64,000 bases of DNA, taken from Psychroserpens sp. Hel_I_66. GTDB lineage: Bacteria; Bacteroidota; Bacteroidia; Flavobacteriales; Flavobacteriaceae. Below, piece after piece: positions 27,890-36,603 of the stretch. The stretch is taken from contig NZ_JUGU01000001.1 of NCBI RefSeq assembly GCF_000799465.1, forward strand, positions 1,550,001 through 1,614,000, written 5' to 3'. The notes beneath the pieces are model-generated. The model was not told the origin of the DNA and did not search any database. It saw nothing but the letters and a program-made list of their open reading frames with translations. Positions within the stretch are counted from its first letter, which is position 1; each line of letters starts with the position of its first letter. The position numbers and the translations under genes are program-made.

Positions 27890-28789
27890 ATGAACAATAT
27901 AAAAAGCACCTTTAGCATAAAGGATCTCGAACATCTTACTGGCATAAAAGCTCATACTATTAGAATTTGGGAAAAAAGGTACAATCTACTCCAACCAGAA
28001 AGAACTGACACCAACATTAGATGCTATTCGCTAAGCAGCCTACAAAAACTTTTAAATATTAGTTATTTAAATAATAATGGCTATAAAATCTCAAAAATAG
28101 CATCTTATGAAAGTTCGAAAATTCCTGATCTGGTAAAAGAAGTAGCAATTAAAGATCAAACCAACAATCATACATTGAGTACTTTTAAGCTCGCAATGGT
28201 TAATTTTGATCAAAAGCTATTTTATGATACCTATAGCAGCTTAGTAGATGTAAAATCTTTTGAATCTATATTTTACGAAGATTTCATCCCTCTACTTTCT
28301 GAAATTGGCATGCTCTGGCAAACAGACACCATTACACCCGCTCAAGAACATTTTGCTACAACGTTAATTCGACAAAAGATATTAATAAACACAGAGAAAA
28401 TTCAATCTCAAAATCAAATTAAATCCAAAAAAGTATTTGTACTCTATTTACCAGATAATGAAGTTCATGAGCTAGGTCTCATGTTTCTCAATTATCAAAT
28501 AATTGCAAGTGGCCATCAAAGTATCTATCTCGGCCAGAGTGTACCAATAAAAAGCTTAAAAGATATTTTAGGCTACTATGACGATATTACATATGTCTCT
28601 TACTTTACAGTTAAGCCAGATAAAAATAATATTGAATCTTATATTGATGAATTCACTAATACAATATTGAACCATCCGCATACAAAATTTTGGATTTTGG
28701 GCAGAATGTTAAGTGAAATAGACATCAAAACTCTCCCAAAGCAAATTCAAGCTTTTGATTCCATAAAAAATTTAGTTAAAAAACTATAA
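27890..28789 (+). CDS. MerR-family regulator with cobalamin-binding domain (CarH/LitR-like)
   Basis: 299 residues from the ATG at 27890. A TTG at 27866 is open, but lies inside the -7 box. N-terminal MerR winged helix (about 6-72: FSIKDLEHLTGIKAHTIRIW), helical cap domain (about 95-165), C-terminal B12-binding Rossmann domain (about 180-299). The W-x9-EH motif of CarH is present (W143, E153, H154), as is the lower axial ligand in EVHELG (H193). The residue after the Trp is Gln144, whereas I recall His at the equivalent T. thermophilus position (His132, the light-state upper ligand). Such proteins repress carotenoid genes in the dark with adenosylcobalamin and release DNA on light. It lies directly upstream of crtI-crtB-crtZ-crtY. 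Confidence 0.88.
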   Translation: MNNIKSTFSIKDLEHLTGIKAHTIRIWEKRYNLLQPERTDTNIRCYSLSSLQKLLNISYLNNNGYKISKIASYESSKIPDLVKEVAIKDQTNNHTLSTFKLAMVNFDQKLFYDTYSSLVDVKSFESIFYEDFIPLLSEIGMLWQTDTITPAQEHFATTLIRQKILINTEKIQSQNQIKSKKVFVLYLPDNEVHELGLMFLNYQIIASGHQSIYLGQSVPIKSLKDILGYYDDITYVSYFTVKPDKNNIESYIDEFTNTILNHPHTKFWILGRMLSEIDIKTLPKQIQAFDSIKNLVKKL

Positions 28790-28806
28790 AATTTCACAGC
28801 TAAAGT

Positions 28807-28841
28807 TAACTTTGTTTAACTTTTTTTTAAATTTGTTAGAC
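28807..28841 (+). promoter_or_regulatory. crtI promoter and tandem operator-like repeats
   Basis: TAACTTTG (28807-28814) fits the -7 box and continues into TTTAAC, as upstream of the regulator. A second half TTTGTTAGAC (28832-28841) follows exactly 21 bases (two helical turns) after TTTGTTTAAC (28811-28820). The repeat ends one base before the crtI ATG, so a bound protein would cover the transcription start and the first codons. No -33 box is visible. Confidence 0.52.
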
Positions 28842-28842
28842 A

Positions 28843-30309
28843 ATGAAAAAAAGTATATCAATTATTGGTTCAGGATTTTCTGCTTTGGCTGCCTCATGCT
28901 ATTTAGCAAAAGATGGTTTTGACGTCACTATTTTCGAAAAGAACAGTACTATTGGTGGTAGAGCTAGACAATTCAAAAAGGATGGCTTTACGTTTGATAT
29001 AGGTCCAACCTGGTATTGGATGCCAGATGTTTTTGAACGATTCTTTTCAGACTTCAATAAAAAACCAGAAGATTACTATACCTTAGAAAAACTCAATCCT
29101 GCATATAGCGTTTACTTCGGAAAAGAGGATTACATCACCATTGAGGACACCTTAGAAAAAATTTGTGCTGCATTTGAAGCGGAAGAAAAAGGAAGTTCCA
29201 AAAAGTTAATGAAATTTATAGACAACGCTCAAAATAATTACGACGTTGCCATAAAAGACTTAGTTTATAGACCAGGAGTATCTCCATTTGAATTGGTCAC
29301 TCCCGTAACCATAAAAAAAATAGGTCAGTTTTTCAGCACCATAAAAAAGGATGTTAGAAAAGAATTCAAAAATGACAGACTGGCTATGATTCTAGAGTTT
29401 CCCGTTTTGTTTCTTGGTGCCAAACCAGATAACACGCCATCCTTCTATAGTTTCATGAATTATGCCGATTTTGGTATCGGCACATTTCACCCTAAAAAAG
29501 GAATGTACCAAGTTATATTGGCAATGGAAAGTCTCGCTAAAAGCTTGGGCGTAAAGATCAAAACAGAAAACTCAATTGATAAAATTAACGTAGATAATGG
29601 TAAGGCAACCAGTATAACTGTTAATGGAGACATTTATAAAAGTGATATTATTTTGAGTGGAGCAGATTATCATCATACCGAAACACTATTAGACTCAAAA
29701 TACGTTCAATATTCTGAAAATTATTGGGAGAAAAAGACCTTTGCTCCCTCCTCTCTATTATTTTACGTTGGTTTTGATAAAAAATTAAAAAACGTAAACC
29801 ATCATACCTTATTTTTTGATGTAGACTTTGATGTCCACGCCAAAGATATCTATGACAACCCTAAATGGCCAGACAACCCCTTATTTTATGCAAGTTTCCC
29901 ATCTATTACAGATGAAAGCTCTGCCCCAGATGGCAAAGAGGCTGGCATTTTTTTAATTCCGTTAGCACCAGGATTAGAAGACACTCAAGAGCTACGTGAA
30001 GCATATTTTAACAAGATTATTGATAGATTTGAAAATCTAACCTCTCAAAGCGTCAAAAAAAATATTATATTTAAAGAATCCTTTTGTGTAAATGATTTTA
30101 TCAAAGATTACAATTCATATAAGGGCAATGCATATGGTATGGCAAATACGCTTTTACAAACTGCATTTTTAAGACCCAAATTGAAAAGTAAAAAAGTGAG
30201 CAACCTATATTTCACAGGACAATTAACGGTTCCAGGACCAGGAGTTCCGCCTTCATTAATTTCAGGAAAATTAGTGGCAGAACTTATTAAAAAACACCAC
30301 AGTAATTAA
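28843..30309 (+). CDS. crtI: phytoene desaturase
   Basis: 488 residues. FAD-dependent desaturase that turns colourless phytoene into lycopene. FAD dinucleotide fold at the start (IIGSGFSALAASCYLA, then GGRARQFKKDGFTFDIGPTW), and the C-terminal LYFTGQLTVPGPGVPPSLIS block of CrtI. First of four genes packed end to end (1 base to crtB), under the shared element at 28807-28841. Only one desaturase is present, as usual for the four-step CrtI. Confidence 0.95.
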   Translation: MKKSISIIGSGFSALAASCYLAKDGFDVTIFEKNSTIGGRARQFKKDGFTFDIGPTWYWMPDVFERFFSDFNKKPEDYYTLEKLNPAYSVYFGKEDYITIEDTLEKICAAFEAEEKGSSKKLMKFIDNAQNNYDVAIKDLVYRPGVSPFELVTPVTIKKIGQFFSTIKKDVRKEFKNDRLAMILEFPVLFLGAKPDNTPSFYSFMNYADFGIGTFHPKKGMYQVILAMESLAKSLGVKIKTENSIDKINVDNGKATSITVNGDIYKSDIILSGADYHHTETLLDSKYVQYSENYWEKKTFAPSSLLFYVGFDKKLKNVNHHTLFFDVDFDVHAKDIYDNPKWPDNPLFYASFPSITDESSAPDGKEAGIFLIPLAPGLEDTQELREAYFNKIIDRFENLTSQSVKKNIIFKESFCVNDFIKDYNSYKGNAYGMANTLLQTAFLRPKLKSKKVSNLYFTGQLTVPGPGVPPSLISGKLVAELIKKHHSN

Positions 30310-30310
30310 T

Positions 30311-31150
30311 ATGAAGTCAATTTTTGATTCTGTTTCCCATAAGTGCAGTAAGACCGTAACAAAATCTTACAGTACTTCTTTTTCATTAGCAACTAAAATG
30401 TTGTCAGACTCAATACGTCAGGATATTTATAATATTTATGGCTTTGTAAGATTTGCTGACGAGATTGTTGATACGTTTCACGACTACGATAAACAGACAT
30501 TATTTGATAATTTCTCCAAAGATTTAGAATTGGCATTAGAGCAAAAAATTAGTTTAAATCCCATTTTAAACTCTTTTCAAGAGACCTATCATAAATACAA
30601 TATAGACAAAAGTCAAGTAGACGCATTTATGAAAAGTATGCGTACAGATTTACATAAAAGCACCTATTTAACAGATGATGAATACAAACAGTACATTTAC
30701 GGTTCTGCAGATGTTGTTGGGCTTATGTGCTTAAAGGTTTTTGTTAAAGGTGATAACGAAAAATATGAGTCCTTGAAAGATTCTGCAATGAGTTTGGGGT
30801 CTGCTTTTCAAAAAGTTAATTTTCTTAGAGACTTAAAAGCAGATTTTGAAGACTTAAGTCGTACCTATTTTCCAAATACAGATTTAAACCACTTAGACGA
30901 AGATTCTAAGCAAGCAATAATTTTGGATATTGAAAATGATTTTTCCGCTGGACTTGAAGGTATTAAACGTTTGCCCTTAGAAGCGAAATTTGGCGTTTTT
31001 ATGGCATATCGCTATTACAGCCAACTACTTAAAAAACTCAAAAAGACACCTGCTTTAGAGATAAAATCTGCTCGAATTAGAGTACCAAATTATAAAAAGT
31101 TTGAATTGCTCACCAGGAGCTATGTCAAATATCAATTAAATTTAATGTAA
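30311..31150 (+). CDS. crtB: phytoene synthase
   Basis: 279 residues. Condenses two geranylgeranyl diphosphates to phytoene. Both Asp-rich Mg-diphosphate motifs are seen: FADEIVDTFHDYD and FLRDLKADFEDL. It begins 1 base after the crtI stop and ends 4 bases before crtZ. Confidence 0.95.
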   Translation: MKSIFDSVSHKCSKTVTKSYSTSFSLATKMLSDSIRQDIYNIYGFVRFADEIVDTFHDYDKQTLFDNFSKDLELALEQKISLNPILNSFQETYHKYNIDKSQVDAFMKSMRTDLHKSTYLTDDEYKQYIYGSADVVGLMCLKVFVKGDNEKYESLKDSAMSLGSAFQKVNFLRDLKADFEDLSRTYFPNTDLNHLDEDSKQAIILDIENDFSAGLEGIKRLPLEAKFGVFMAYRYYSQLLKKLKKTPALEIKSARIRVPNYKKFELLTRSYVKYQLNLM

Positions 31151-31154
31151 TTAC

Positions 31155-31604
31155 ATGCAAACTATATATTGGATATTAATTTTCTTAGGCGTTTTTAGCA
31201 TTATGGAATTTATGGCTTGGTTTACACATAAATACATCATGCATGGCTTTTTATGGAGTCTACATAAAGATCACCACCACAAAGACCATGACAGTTGGTT
31301 TGAGCGCAACGATGCCTTTTTCATTTTCTATGCCATTGTAAGTATGGTGTGTTTCTACCTTTGGAGCTATGAAGGCGTCTGGTATTGTTTACCTATAGGA
31401 CTGGGAATCATGGCATATGGAGCAGCATATTTCGTTGTGCACGACATCTTTATACACCAACGTTTTAAATTGTTTAGAAACGCAAATAACTGGTATGCCA
31501 AAGGCGTGAGACGTGCCCACAAAATACACCACAAACATCTTGGCAAAAATAAAGGTGAGTGCTTTGGGATGTTATTTGTACCATTTAAGTATTTCAAAAG
31601 ATAG
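31155..31604 (+). CDS. crtZ: beta-carotene hydroxylase
   Basis: 149 residues. Membrane di-iron hydroxylase that adds 3-OH groups to beta-carotene, giving zeaxanthin. The histidine boxes are HKYIMHGFLWSLHKDHHHKDH, shortened here to HKYIMHG and HKDHHHKDH, and RAHKIHHKH, with hydrophobic segments before and between. Fourth step in the local pathway although third in gene order. There is no ketolase (crtW) in the window. Confidence 0.95.
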   Translation: MQTIYWILIFLGVFSIMEFMAWFTHKYIMHGFLWSLHKDHHHKDHDSWFERNDAFFIFYAIVSMVCFYLWSYEGVWYCLPIGLGIMAYGAAYFVVHDIFIHQRFKLFRNANNWYAKGVRRAHKIHHKHLGKNKGECFGMLFVPFKYFKR

Positions 31605-31620
31605 CACCTAATTATTTTTT

Positions 31621-32769
31621 ATGACATTACGTTCCCATTTCGATTATATCATTATAGGAAATGGACTGGCAGGACTTCAATTAGCCTTAAAGTTAACTTC
31701 GGAAACGAGCCTTAAACAAAAAACAATAGCATTAATAGACCCCTCAACCAAAGCTATTAATGACAAGACATGGAGTTTTTGGGAGCAAGAACCATCACAA
31801 TGGAATCATATCATTCATAAATCATGGGAAAAAGCCACAGTCATAACCTCCAAAAAAAACATAGAGCTAAACCTCAAACCATATAACTATAAAACCATTC
31901 GTGCCATAGATTTTTATACGGAAGCTAAAGCACAGCTCCAACAAAAGCCAAATATCCAATTTATACTCGATAGCGCAACAGCAGTTATAGAAACCGAAAC
32001 TCTTGTCAATATAGAAACAGAGACAAACTCTTACACAGCCAACCATGTTTTTGATAGTAGAATTCCTGAAAACTTTTCTTCGGAATCTAAAGATGCCATT
32101 TCAATTATTCAGCACTTTAAAGGTTGGGTCATAAAAACCGATAAAGATACTTTTGACGAGAACAAAGTCATAATGATGGATTATCGTCTCAAAGACGGAA
32201 ATCAGACCACTTTTACCTACGTACTTCCATTCTCTAAAAACGAAGCATTGGTAGAATTCACCTATTTTACAGAGCGTACAGTTAAAGAAGCAGTTTACGA
32301 TTCATTTATCAAAATTTATATAAACGATTTTTTAAAAACAGAAAACTACTCCATCATAGAGACCGAAATGGGTCAAATCCCAATGACCAACTATGATTTT
32401 TCAAAATTCAACACAAATAAAATTACAAAAATCGGTACAGGCGGTGGTTGGGTAAAAGGTTCAACAGGTTATTCTTTTAAGCACACCGAGAAAAAAGTAG
32501 CGATAATTATCGATAATCTAAGATCTGGGAATGTACCATCAAAAGGATTATTCCGAAGAAAATATAAATTTTATGATAAGGTATTTTTAAAAGTTCTCAA
32601 AGATGAAAACTATAAAGGTGAATGGATTTTCCAACAGTTTTATGATAAAAACTCTGTACAGACCATGTTTCGTTTTTTGGACGAGGAATCTACTTTTGCT
32701 GAAGAGTTAAAAATCATGATGTCCCTATTTTCTTGGAGCTTTATCAAAGCTTTCTTTAAAACGCTTTAA
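31621..32769 (+). CDS. crtY: lycopene beta-cyclase
   Basis: 382 residues. Cyclises both ends of lycopene to beta-carotene. FAD-binding fold at the N-terminus (YIIIGNGLAGLQLALKL), and the C-terminal GGGWVKGSTGYSF block. Its 3' end overlaps the convergent TlpA-like gene by 14 bases. With crtI, crtB and crtZ it completes zeaxanthin synthesis. Confidence 0.93.
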   Translation: MTLRSHFDYIIIGNGLAGLQLALKLTSETSLKQKTIALIDPSTKAINDKTWSFWEQEPSQWNHIIHKSWEKATVITSKKNIELNLKPYNYKTIRAIDFYTEAKAQLQQKPNIQFILDSATAVIETETLVNIETETNSYTANHVFDSRIPENFSSESKDAISIIQHFKGWVIKTDKDTFDENKVIMMDYRLKDGNQTTFTYVLPFSKNEALVEFTYFTERTVKEAVYDSFIKIYINDFLKTENYSIIETEMGQIPMTNYDFSKFNTNKITKIGTGGGWVKGSTGYSFKHTEKKVAIIIDNLRSGNVPSKGLFRRKYKFYDKVFLKVLKDENYKGEWIFQQFYDKNSVQTMFRFLDEESTFAEELKIMMSLFSWSFIKAFFKTL

Positions 32770-33334
32770 GTAATTCATCGATTGTACTTATTACCTTTTC
32801 ACTGTTCCAGTCTGCAACACCAGATTTATCAATCACGATTTCTCCAGTTTTACTTATGATAAATGTTCTTGGTATTGAAGTTATATTAAATTGTTCGGGA
32901 TAAGTTGACAAAGGCTGATAAGCTTTAAAAGTATATGATTTCTCATTAATAAAATCTACAATGACTTCAGTTTCTTCATTTGAGACAAATAGAAACACAA
33001 CGCCTTCATTGTCTTCATACTTCTGATACAATTTGTCAAGGCTAGGCATTTCAGCAATACATGGAGGACACCAAGTTGCCCAAAAATTGATGACGATTAC
33101 CTTTCCTTCGGCAGAGGAAAAATCGAAATCATTTCCGTTGAGATCACTTAATTTCCAGTCGTAATTTTCGAGTTTTAATCTTTCCGAAGCATCAATAACA
33201 TTCGGTTTAACTATCATTGCAATTCCTTTTTGTAAAAATACTTGAATGGGCTTTCTGGTTTGAGGTATGATCATTAATGCAATTATTATTATAAATAGGA
33301 TACTTGAGGTTTTAATTCGTTTAGGTTTTGACAT
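32756..33334 (-). CDS. TlpA/ResA-like membrane-anchored thioredoxin
   Basis: 192 residues. One N-terminal hydrophobic segment (about 12-28) anchors it, and the thioredoxin fold (about 60-190) faces the periplasm. The redox site is FWATWCPPCIAEM (CPPC) and the cis-Pro loop is ITSIPRTF. Probably reduces exported disulfides, for example during cytochrome c maturation. No haem gene is adjacent. Confidence 0.88.
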   Translation of the reverse strand: MSKPKRIKTSSILFIIIIALMIIPQTRKPIQVFLQKGIAMIVKPNVIDASERLKLENYDWKLSDLNGNDFDFSSAEGKVIVINFWATWCPPCIAEMPSLDKLYQKYEDNEGVVFLFVSNEETEVIVDFINEKSYTFKAYQPLSTYPEQFNITSIPRTFIISKTGEIVIDKSGVADWNSEKVISTIDELLKAF

Positions 33335-33435
33335 TTCTTTTTTTTTAAATAAGTTTCGGTGCTAATTTTAAAATTTAAGCTTAGAGACTTGTACAGTTTT
33401 CACTCTTTAAAATCAAATGTTTTAGTAAATAAAAA

Positions 33436-33457
33436 AGCCTTTGATTTCTCAAAGGCT
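33436..33457 (-). terminator. intrinsic terminator of the aconitase gene
   Basis: AGCCTTTGA (33436-33444), loop TTTC, TCAAAGGCT (33449-33457); on the minus strand the stem is followed by TTTTTT. It lies 23 bases past the aconitase stop. The octamer TTCCGAAG sits between stop and hairpin (33461-33468). Confidence 0.88.
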
Positions 33458-33479
33458 CATTTCCGAAGAAATTATTATG

Positions 33480-35750
33480 TTATGCTGCGTTTTGCTTTTT
33501 AATTAAATTTAAAGCAGAACCCTCGTTATACCAATCAATTTGTGTTTGATTGTAGGTATGGTTTAATTTTATAGTGTCTTTGCTTCCATCTGCATGAACA
33601 ACTTCTATATGAAGTGGCTTATCTGGAGCAAATTCATTTAAATCTATAAAGTTAAATGTATCATCTTCTTGGATCAAATCGTAATCTGACTCATTATCAA
33701 ACGTTAGACCTAGCATTCCTTGTTTTTTAAGGTTGGTCTCATGTATACGTGCAAAGGACTTAACGATCACTGCAGCAACACCTAAGTGTCTTGGCTCCAT
33801 TGCAGCATGCTCACGAGATGAACCCTCTCCATAATTATGATCTCCCACAACAACCGATTTAATTCCTTCAGCCTTATAAGCTCTTGCTGTATCTGGCACA
33901 CCACCAAATTCTCCAGTCAATTGATTTTTAACAAAGTTGGTCTTTTTCCCGAAGGCATTAACCGCTCCAATTAAACAGTTATTAGAAATATTATCTAAAT
34001 GTCCTCTAAAACGTAACCAAGGTCCAGCCATAGAAATATGGTCTGTTGTACATTTGCCAAAAGCTTTAATTAACAGTTTTGCACCAGTAATGTCATTACC
34101 TAATGGCTCAAAAGGTGTCAACAGTTCTAAACGCTCAGAATCTGGATCAACCACGATTTGAACATGACTACCATCCTCTTCTGGAGCTAAGTAACCATTA
34201 TCATCTACTGCGAAACCTTTTGGAGGTAATTCCCATCCTGTTGGTTCGTCAAGCATTACCTCTTCACCGTTTTGATTGATTAATTTATCTGTCATTGGAT
34301 TAAAATCCAAACGACCTGCAAGAGCAATCGCAGCAGTTATTTCTGGTGATGCCACAAAAGCATGTGTATTTGGGTTACCATCTGCACGCTTAGCAAAGTT
34401 TCTATTAAAAGAGTGAACGATACTGTTTTTTGGTGCATTTTTAGGATCTTCATAACGAGCCCATTGACCAATACATGGTCCGCAGGCATTCGTAAAAATC
34501 TTAGCATCCAGTTTTTCGAAAATTTCTAAAATCCCGTCTCTCTCGGTGGTGTATCGAACCATTTCCGATCCTGGATTGATTCCAAGCTCAGATTTCATTT
34601 TCAAACCTTTATCCAAAGCTTGTTGTGCAATCGACGAGGCACGAGATAAATCTTCATAAGAAGAGTTGGTACAAGAACCAATCAATCCCCATTCTACTTT
34701 TATAGGCCAATCGTTCTTTTTAGCTTTTTCGCCCATTGTAGAACCTACTGCTGTAGACAAATCTGGTGTGAAAGGACCGTTTAATAATGGGTTTAACTCA
34801 GTAAGGTTAATATCAATAACCTGGTCAAAATATTGCTCAGGATTTGCATACACTTCATCATCTCCAGTTAAATACTCTTTAACTTTGTTTGCAGCATCTG
34901 CAACATCTGCTCTATCTGTAGCACGTAAATAACGCTCCATAGATTCGTCATAACCAAAAGTTGAAGTTGTTGCTCCAATCTCTGCTCCCATGTTACAAAT
35001 GGTTCCTTTACCTGTACAGGACATTCCTTTTGCTCCAGGTCCAAAATATTCTACAATAGCTCCTGTTCCACCTTTTACGGTTAAAATATCTGCTACTTTT
35101 AAAATCACGTCTTTAGGTGCTGTCCAACCAGATAAGGTTCCGGTTAATCGCACTCCAATTAACTTCGGAAATTTCAACTCCCAAGCCATACCAGCCATTA
35201 CATCTACAGCATCTGCACCACCTACTCCAATGGCAACCATACCCAATCCTCCAGCGTTAACTGTATGTGAATCTGTACCAATCATCATTCCGCCTGGAAA
35301 TGCATAGTTTTCTAAAACAACTTGGTGAATAATACCTGCTCCTGGTCTCCAGAAACCGATTCCGTATTTATTGGATACAGACTCTAAGAAGTTAAAAACC
35401 TCGTTACTTGTACTTATTGCATGTTGTAAATCTATTGATGCTCCATTTTTTGCCTGAATCAAGTGATCACAGTGCACTGTAGTTGGAACAGCAACATTTT
35501 TTTTACCAGCTTGCATAAATTGCAATAATGCCATTTGGGCAGTTGCATCTTGACACGCTACTCTATCTGGCGCAAAATCTACATAATCTTTACCTCTTGT
35601 AAACGCTTTACTCGGTTTTCCATCCCAAAGATGTGAGTATAATATTTTTTCTGAAAGTGTTAATGGTTTACCAACAATATCACGAGCTGTATCTACACGC
35701 TCTGTCATATTAGAATAAACCTTTTTAATCATGTCTATATCAAATGCCAT
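33480..35750 (-). CDS. acnA: aconitate hydratase (mitochondrial-type)
   Basis: 756 residues. Citrate-isocitrate isomerase of the TCA cycle with a [4Fe-4S] cluster; cluster cysteines are in [11 protein letters not shown] and [15 protein letters not shown]-type substrate regions and the C-terminal swivel domain (about 590-756, [15 protein letters not shown]) are present. Length and sequence match the mitochondrial-like aconitases of Bacteroidetes rather than AcnB. A small inverted repeat CCCGA-GAAT-TCGGG (35786-35799) lies 36 bases upstream of the start. Confidence 0.95.
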   Translation of the reverse strand: MAFDIDMIKKVYSNMTERVDTARDIVGKPLTLSEKILYSHLWDGKPSKAFTRGKDYVDFAPDRVACQDATAQMALLQFMQAGKKNVAVPTTVHCDHLIQAKNGASIDLQHAISTSNEVFNFLESVSNKYGIGFWRPGAGIIHQVVLENYAFPGGMMIGTDSHTVNAGGLGMVAIGVGGADAVDVMAGMAWELKFPKLIGVRLTGTLSGWTAPKDVILKVADILTVKGGTGAIVEYFGPGAKGMSCTGKGTICNMGAEIGATTSTFGYDESMERYLRATDRADVADAANKVKEYLTGDDEVYANPEQYFDQVIDINLTELNPLLNGPFTPDLSTAVGSTMGEKAKKNDWPIKVEWGLIGSCTNSSYEDLSRASSIAQQALDKGLKMKSELGINPGSEMVRYTTERDGILEIFEKLDAKIFTNACGPCIGQWARYEDPKNAPKNSIVHSFNRNFAKRADGNPNTHAFVASPEITAAIALAGRLDFNPMTDKLINQNGEEVMLDEPTGWELPPKGFAVDDNGYLAPEEDGSHVQIVVDPDSERLELLTPFEPLGNDITGAKLLIKAFGKCTTDHISMAGPWLRFRGHLDNISNNCLIGAVNAFGKKTNFVKNQLTGEFGGVPDTARAYKAEGIKSVVVGDHNYGEGSSREHAAMEPRHLGVAAVIVKSFARIHETNLKKQGMLGLTFDNESDYDLIQEDDTFNFIDLNEFAPDKPLHIEVVHADGSKDTIKLNHTYNQTQIDWYNEGSALNLIKKQNAA

Positions 35751-36411
35751 AAGTTGTATTTAAAGGTTGATTATTTGTTTTAAATCCCGAGAATTCGGGT
35801 TAACAAAATTACAAAAATTAAAGGAGATTTGAAAATATGTAACAAAATGTGAATAAACATAAATATAAATCAATAAAACGGAAGTAATACAGCATAAAAT
35901 TAAATTTTTAACATCAAATCATCACTATAATTATTAAATTAACAATTATCTCTTATTTAAAATGGTTCTTAATTTTCGATTTATCGCTAAGATCTGTCAT
36001 TAGTCTCTCAAAACCTATCTGTAGCAAGTACGACAATAGTAGTGTTACCATAAAATATACAATTGAATAGAGAGTTACTTTTTAAGTTGATCCACTTTCC
36101 GAAGAAAAAAACTTTTCATCAATTACATTACTACGGAATTTTGATGATGCGCTTTTGGCTACGAAACGCATATTTAAATTTATGACCGATTTCTTGTATA
36201 AGGACTTGTTGGTATATTCTGAATTTATGAATAAGAATAGAAAGTATATAAAAGGTGATTAAACAATAAGAAAAGCACAGACTATGAATTTATTTTTCAC
36301 CTCCAGACCTTCTGTTAGTCCACCAATGCGAATCAAAGAATAGGAATTAAATTGAGATGTTTTCCGAAGAAAAAGAATTTATGCAATATGCCATTTCTAA
36401 TGAACTGATAT
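35751..36411. other. gene-poor 660-base stretch
   Basis: Between the aconitase start and the end of the small GldL-like gene I see no intact gene. It contains the CCCGAGAATTCGGG inverted repeat (35786-35799), a degenerate acyltransferase-like tail (35953-36081), two copies of the octamer TTCCGAAG (36097, 36362) and a plus-strand open stretch without recognisable family (36086-36258). Confidence 0.55.
35953..36081 (-). pseudogene. remnant of an acyltransferase_3-like C-terminus
   Basis: An open minus-strand frame of 42 codons, closed by TAA at 35953-35955 and by a stop upstream at 36082-36084, reads YSIVYFMVTLLLSYLL then QIGFERLMTDLSDK. A terminal membrane helix followed by (Y/F)E(R/K).MTDL is the pattern of OafA/YrhL-type acyltransferase ends. 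There is no start and no remaining body, so it would be a decayed fragment. The match is from memory of the family's tail and is weak. Confidence 0.35.
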
Positions 36412-36603
36412 CTATTTAGCTCGATACATTTTAATCAATACAACAATTGCCAATATAATACCAACCAGTTCTAAAAGTGTTCCAAAAGTTAAAATTTCTG
36501 AGCCATAAGGCCAATGCTGGATTTTAAAAAGCGAACCTGTTATTGTTGCTCCAATACCCAACAGTAAAATAATACCCGCAGGAATAAGTCGCCTTAAATT
36601 TAT
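36412..36603 (-). CDS. 63-residue GldL-like two-helix membrane protein, non-ATG start
   Basis: Directly after the moxR stop (TAA at 36604-36606), in the same frame, an open frame of 63 codons runs to TAG at 36412. It has two transmembrane helices separated by GSLFKIQHWPYGSEILTFGT; LFKIQHWP and the following LT.G...E are the hallmark of the N-terminal hairpin of the gliding motility protein GldL. No ATG, GTG or TTG precedes the first helix; the first codon after the moxR stop is ATA (reading ATA-AAT-TTA-AGG-CGA), which gives a natural N-terminus. It may use ATA with reinitiation from moxR, or be a recently damaged gene. Confidence 0.6.
   Translation of the reverse strand: MNLRRLIPAGIILLLGIGATITGSLFKIQHWPYGSEILTFGTLLELVGIILAIVVLIKMYRAK

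Noticed and set aside
35786..35799. CCCGAGAATTCGGG inverted repeat as aconitase riboswitch or operator
   Set aside because: Only 5-base arms and no second copy; too short to call.
36086..36258. 57-codon plus-strand open stretch
   Set aside because: No start codon at its beginning, no promoter, no recognisable family.
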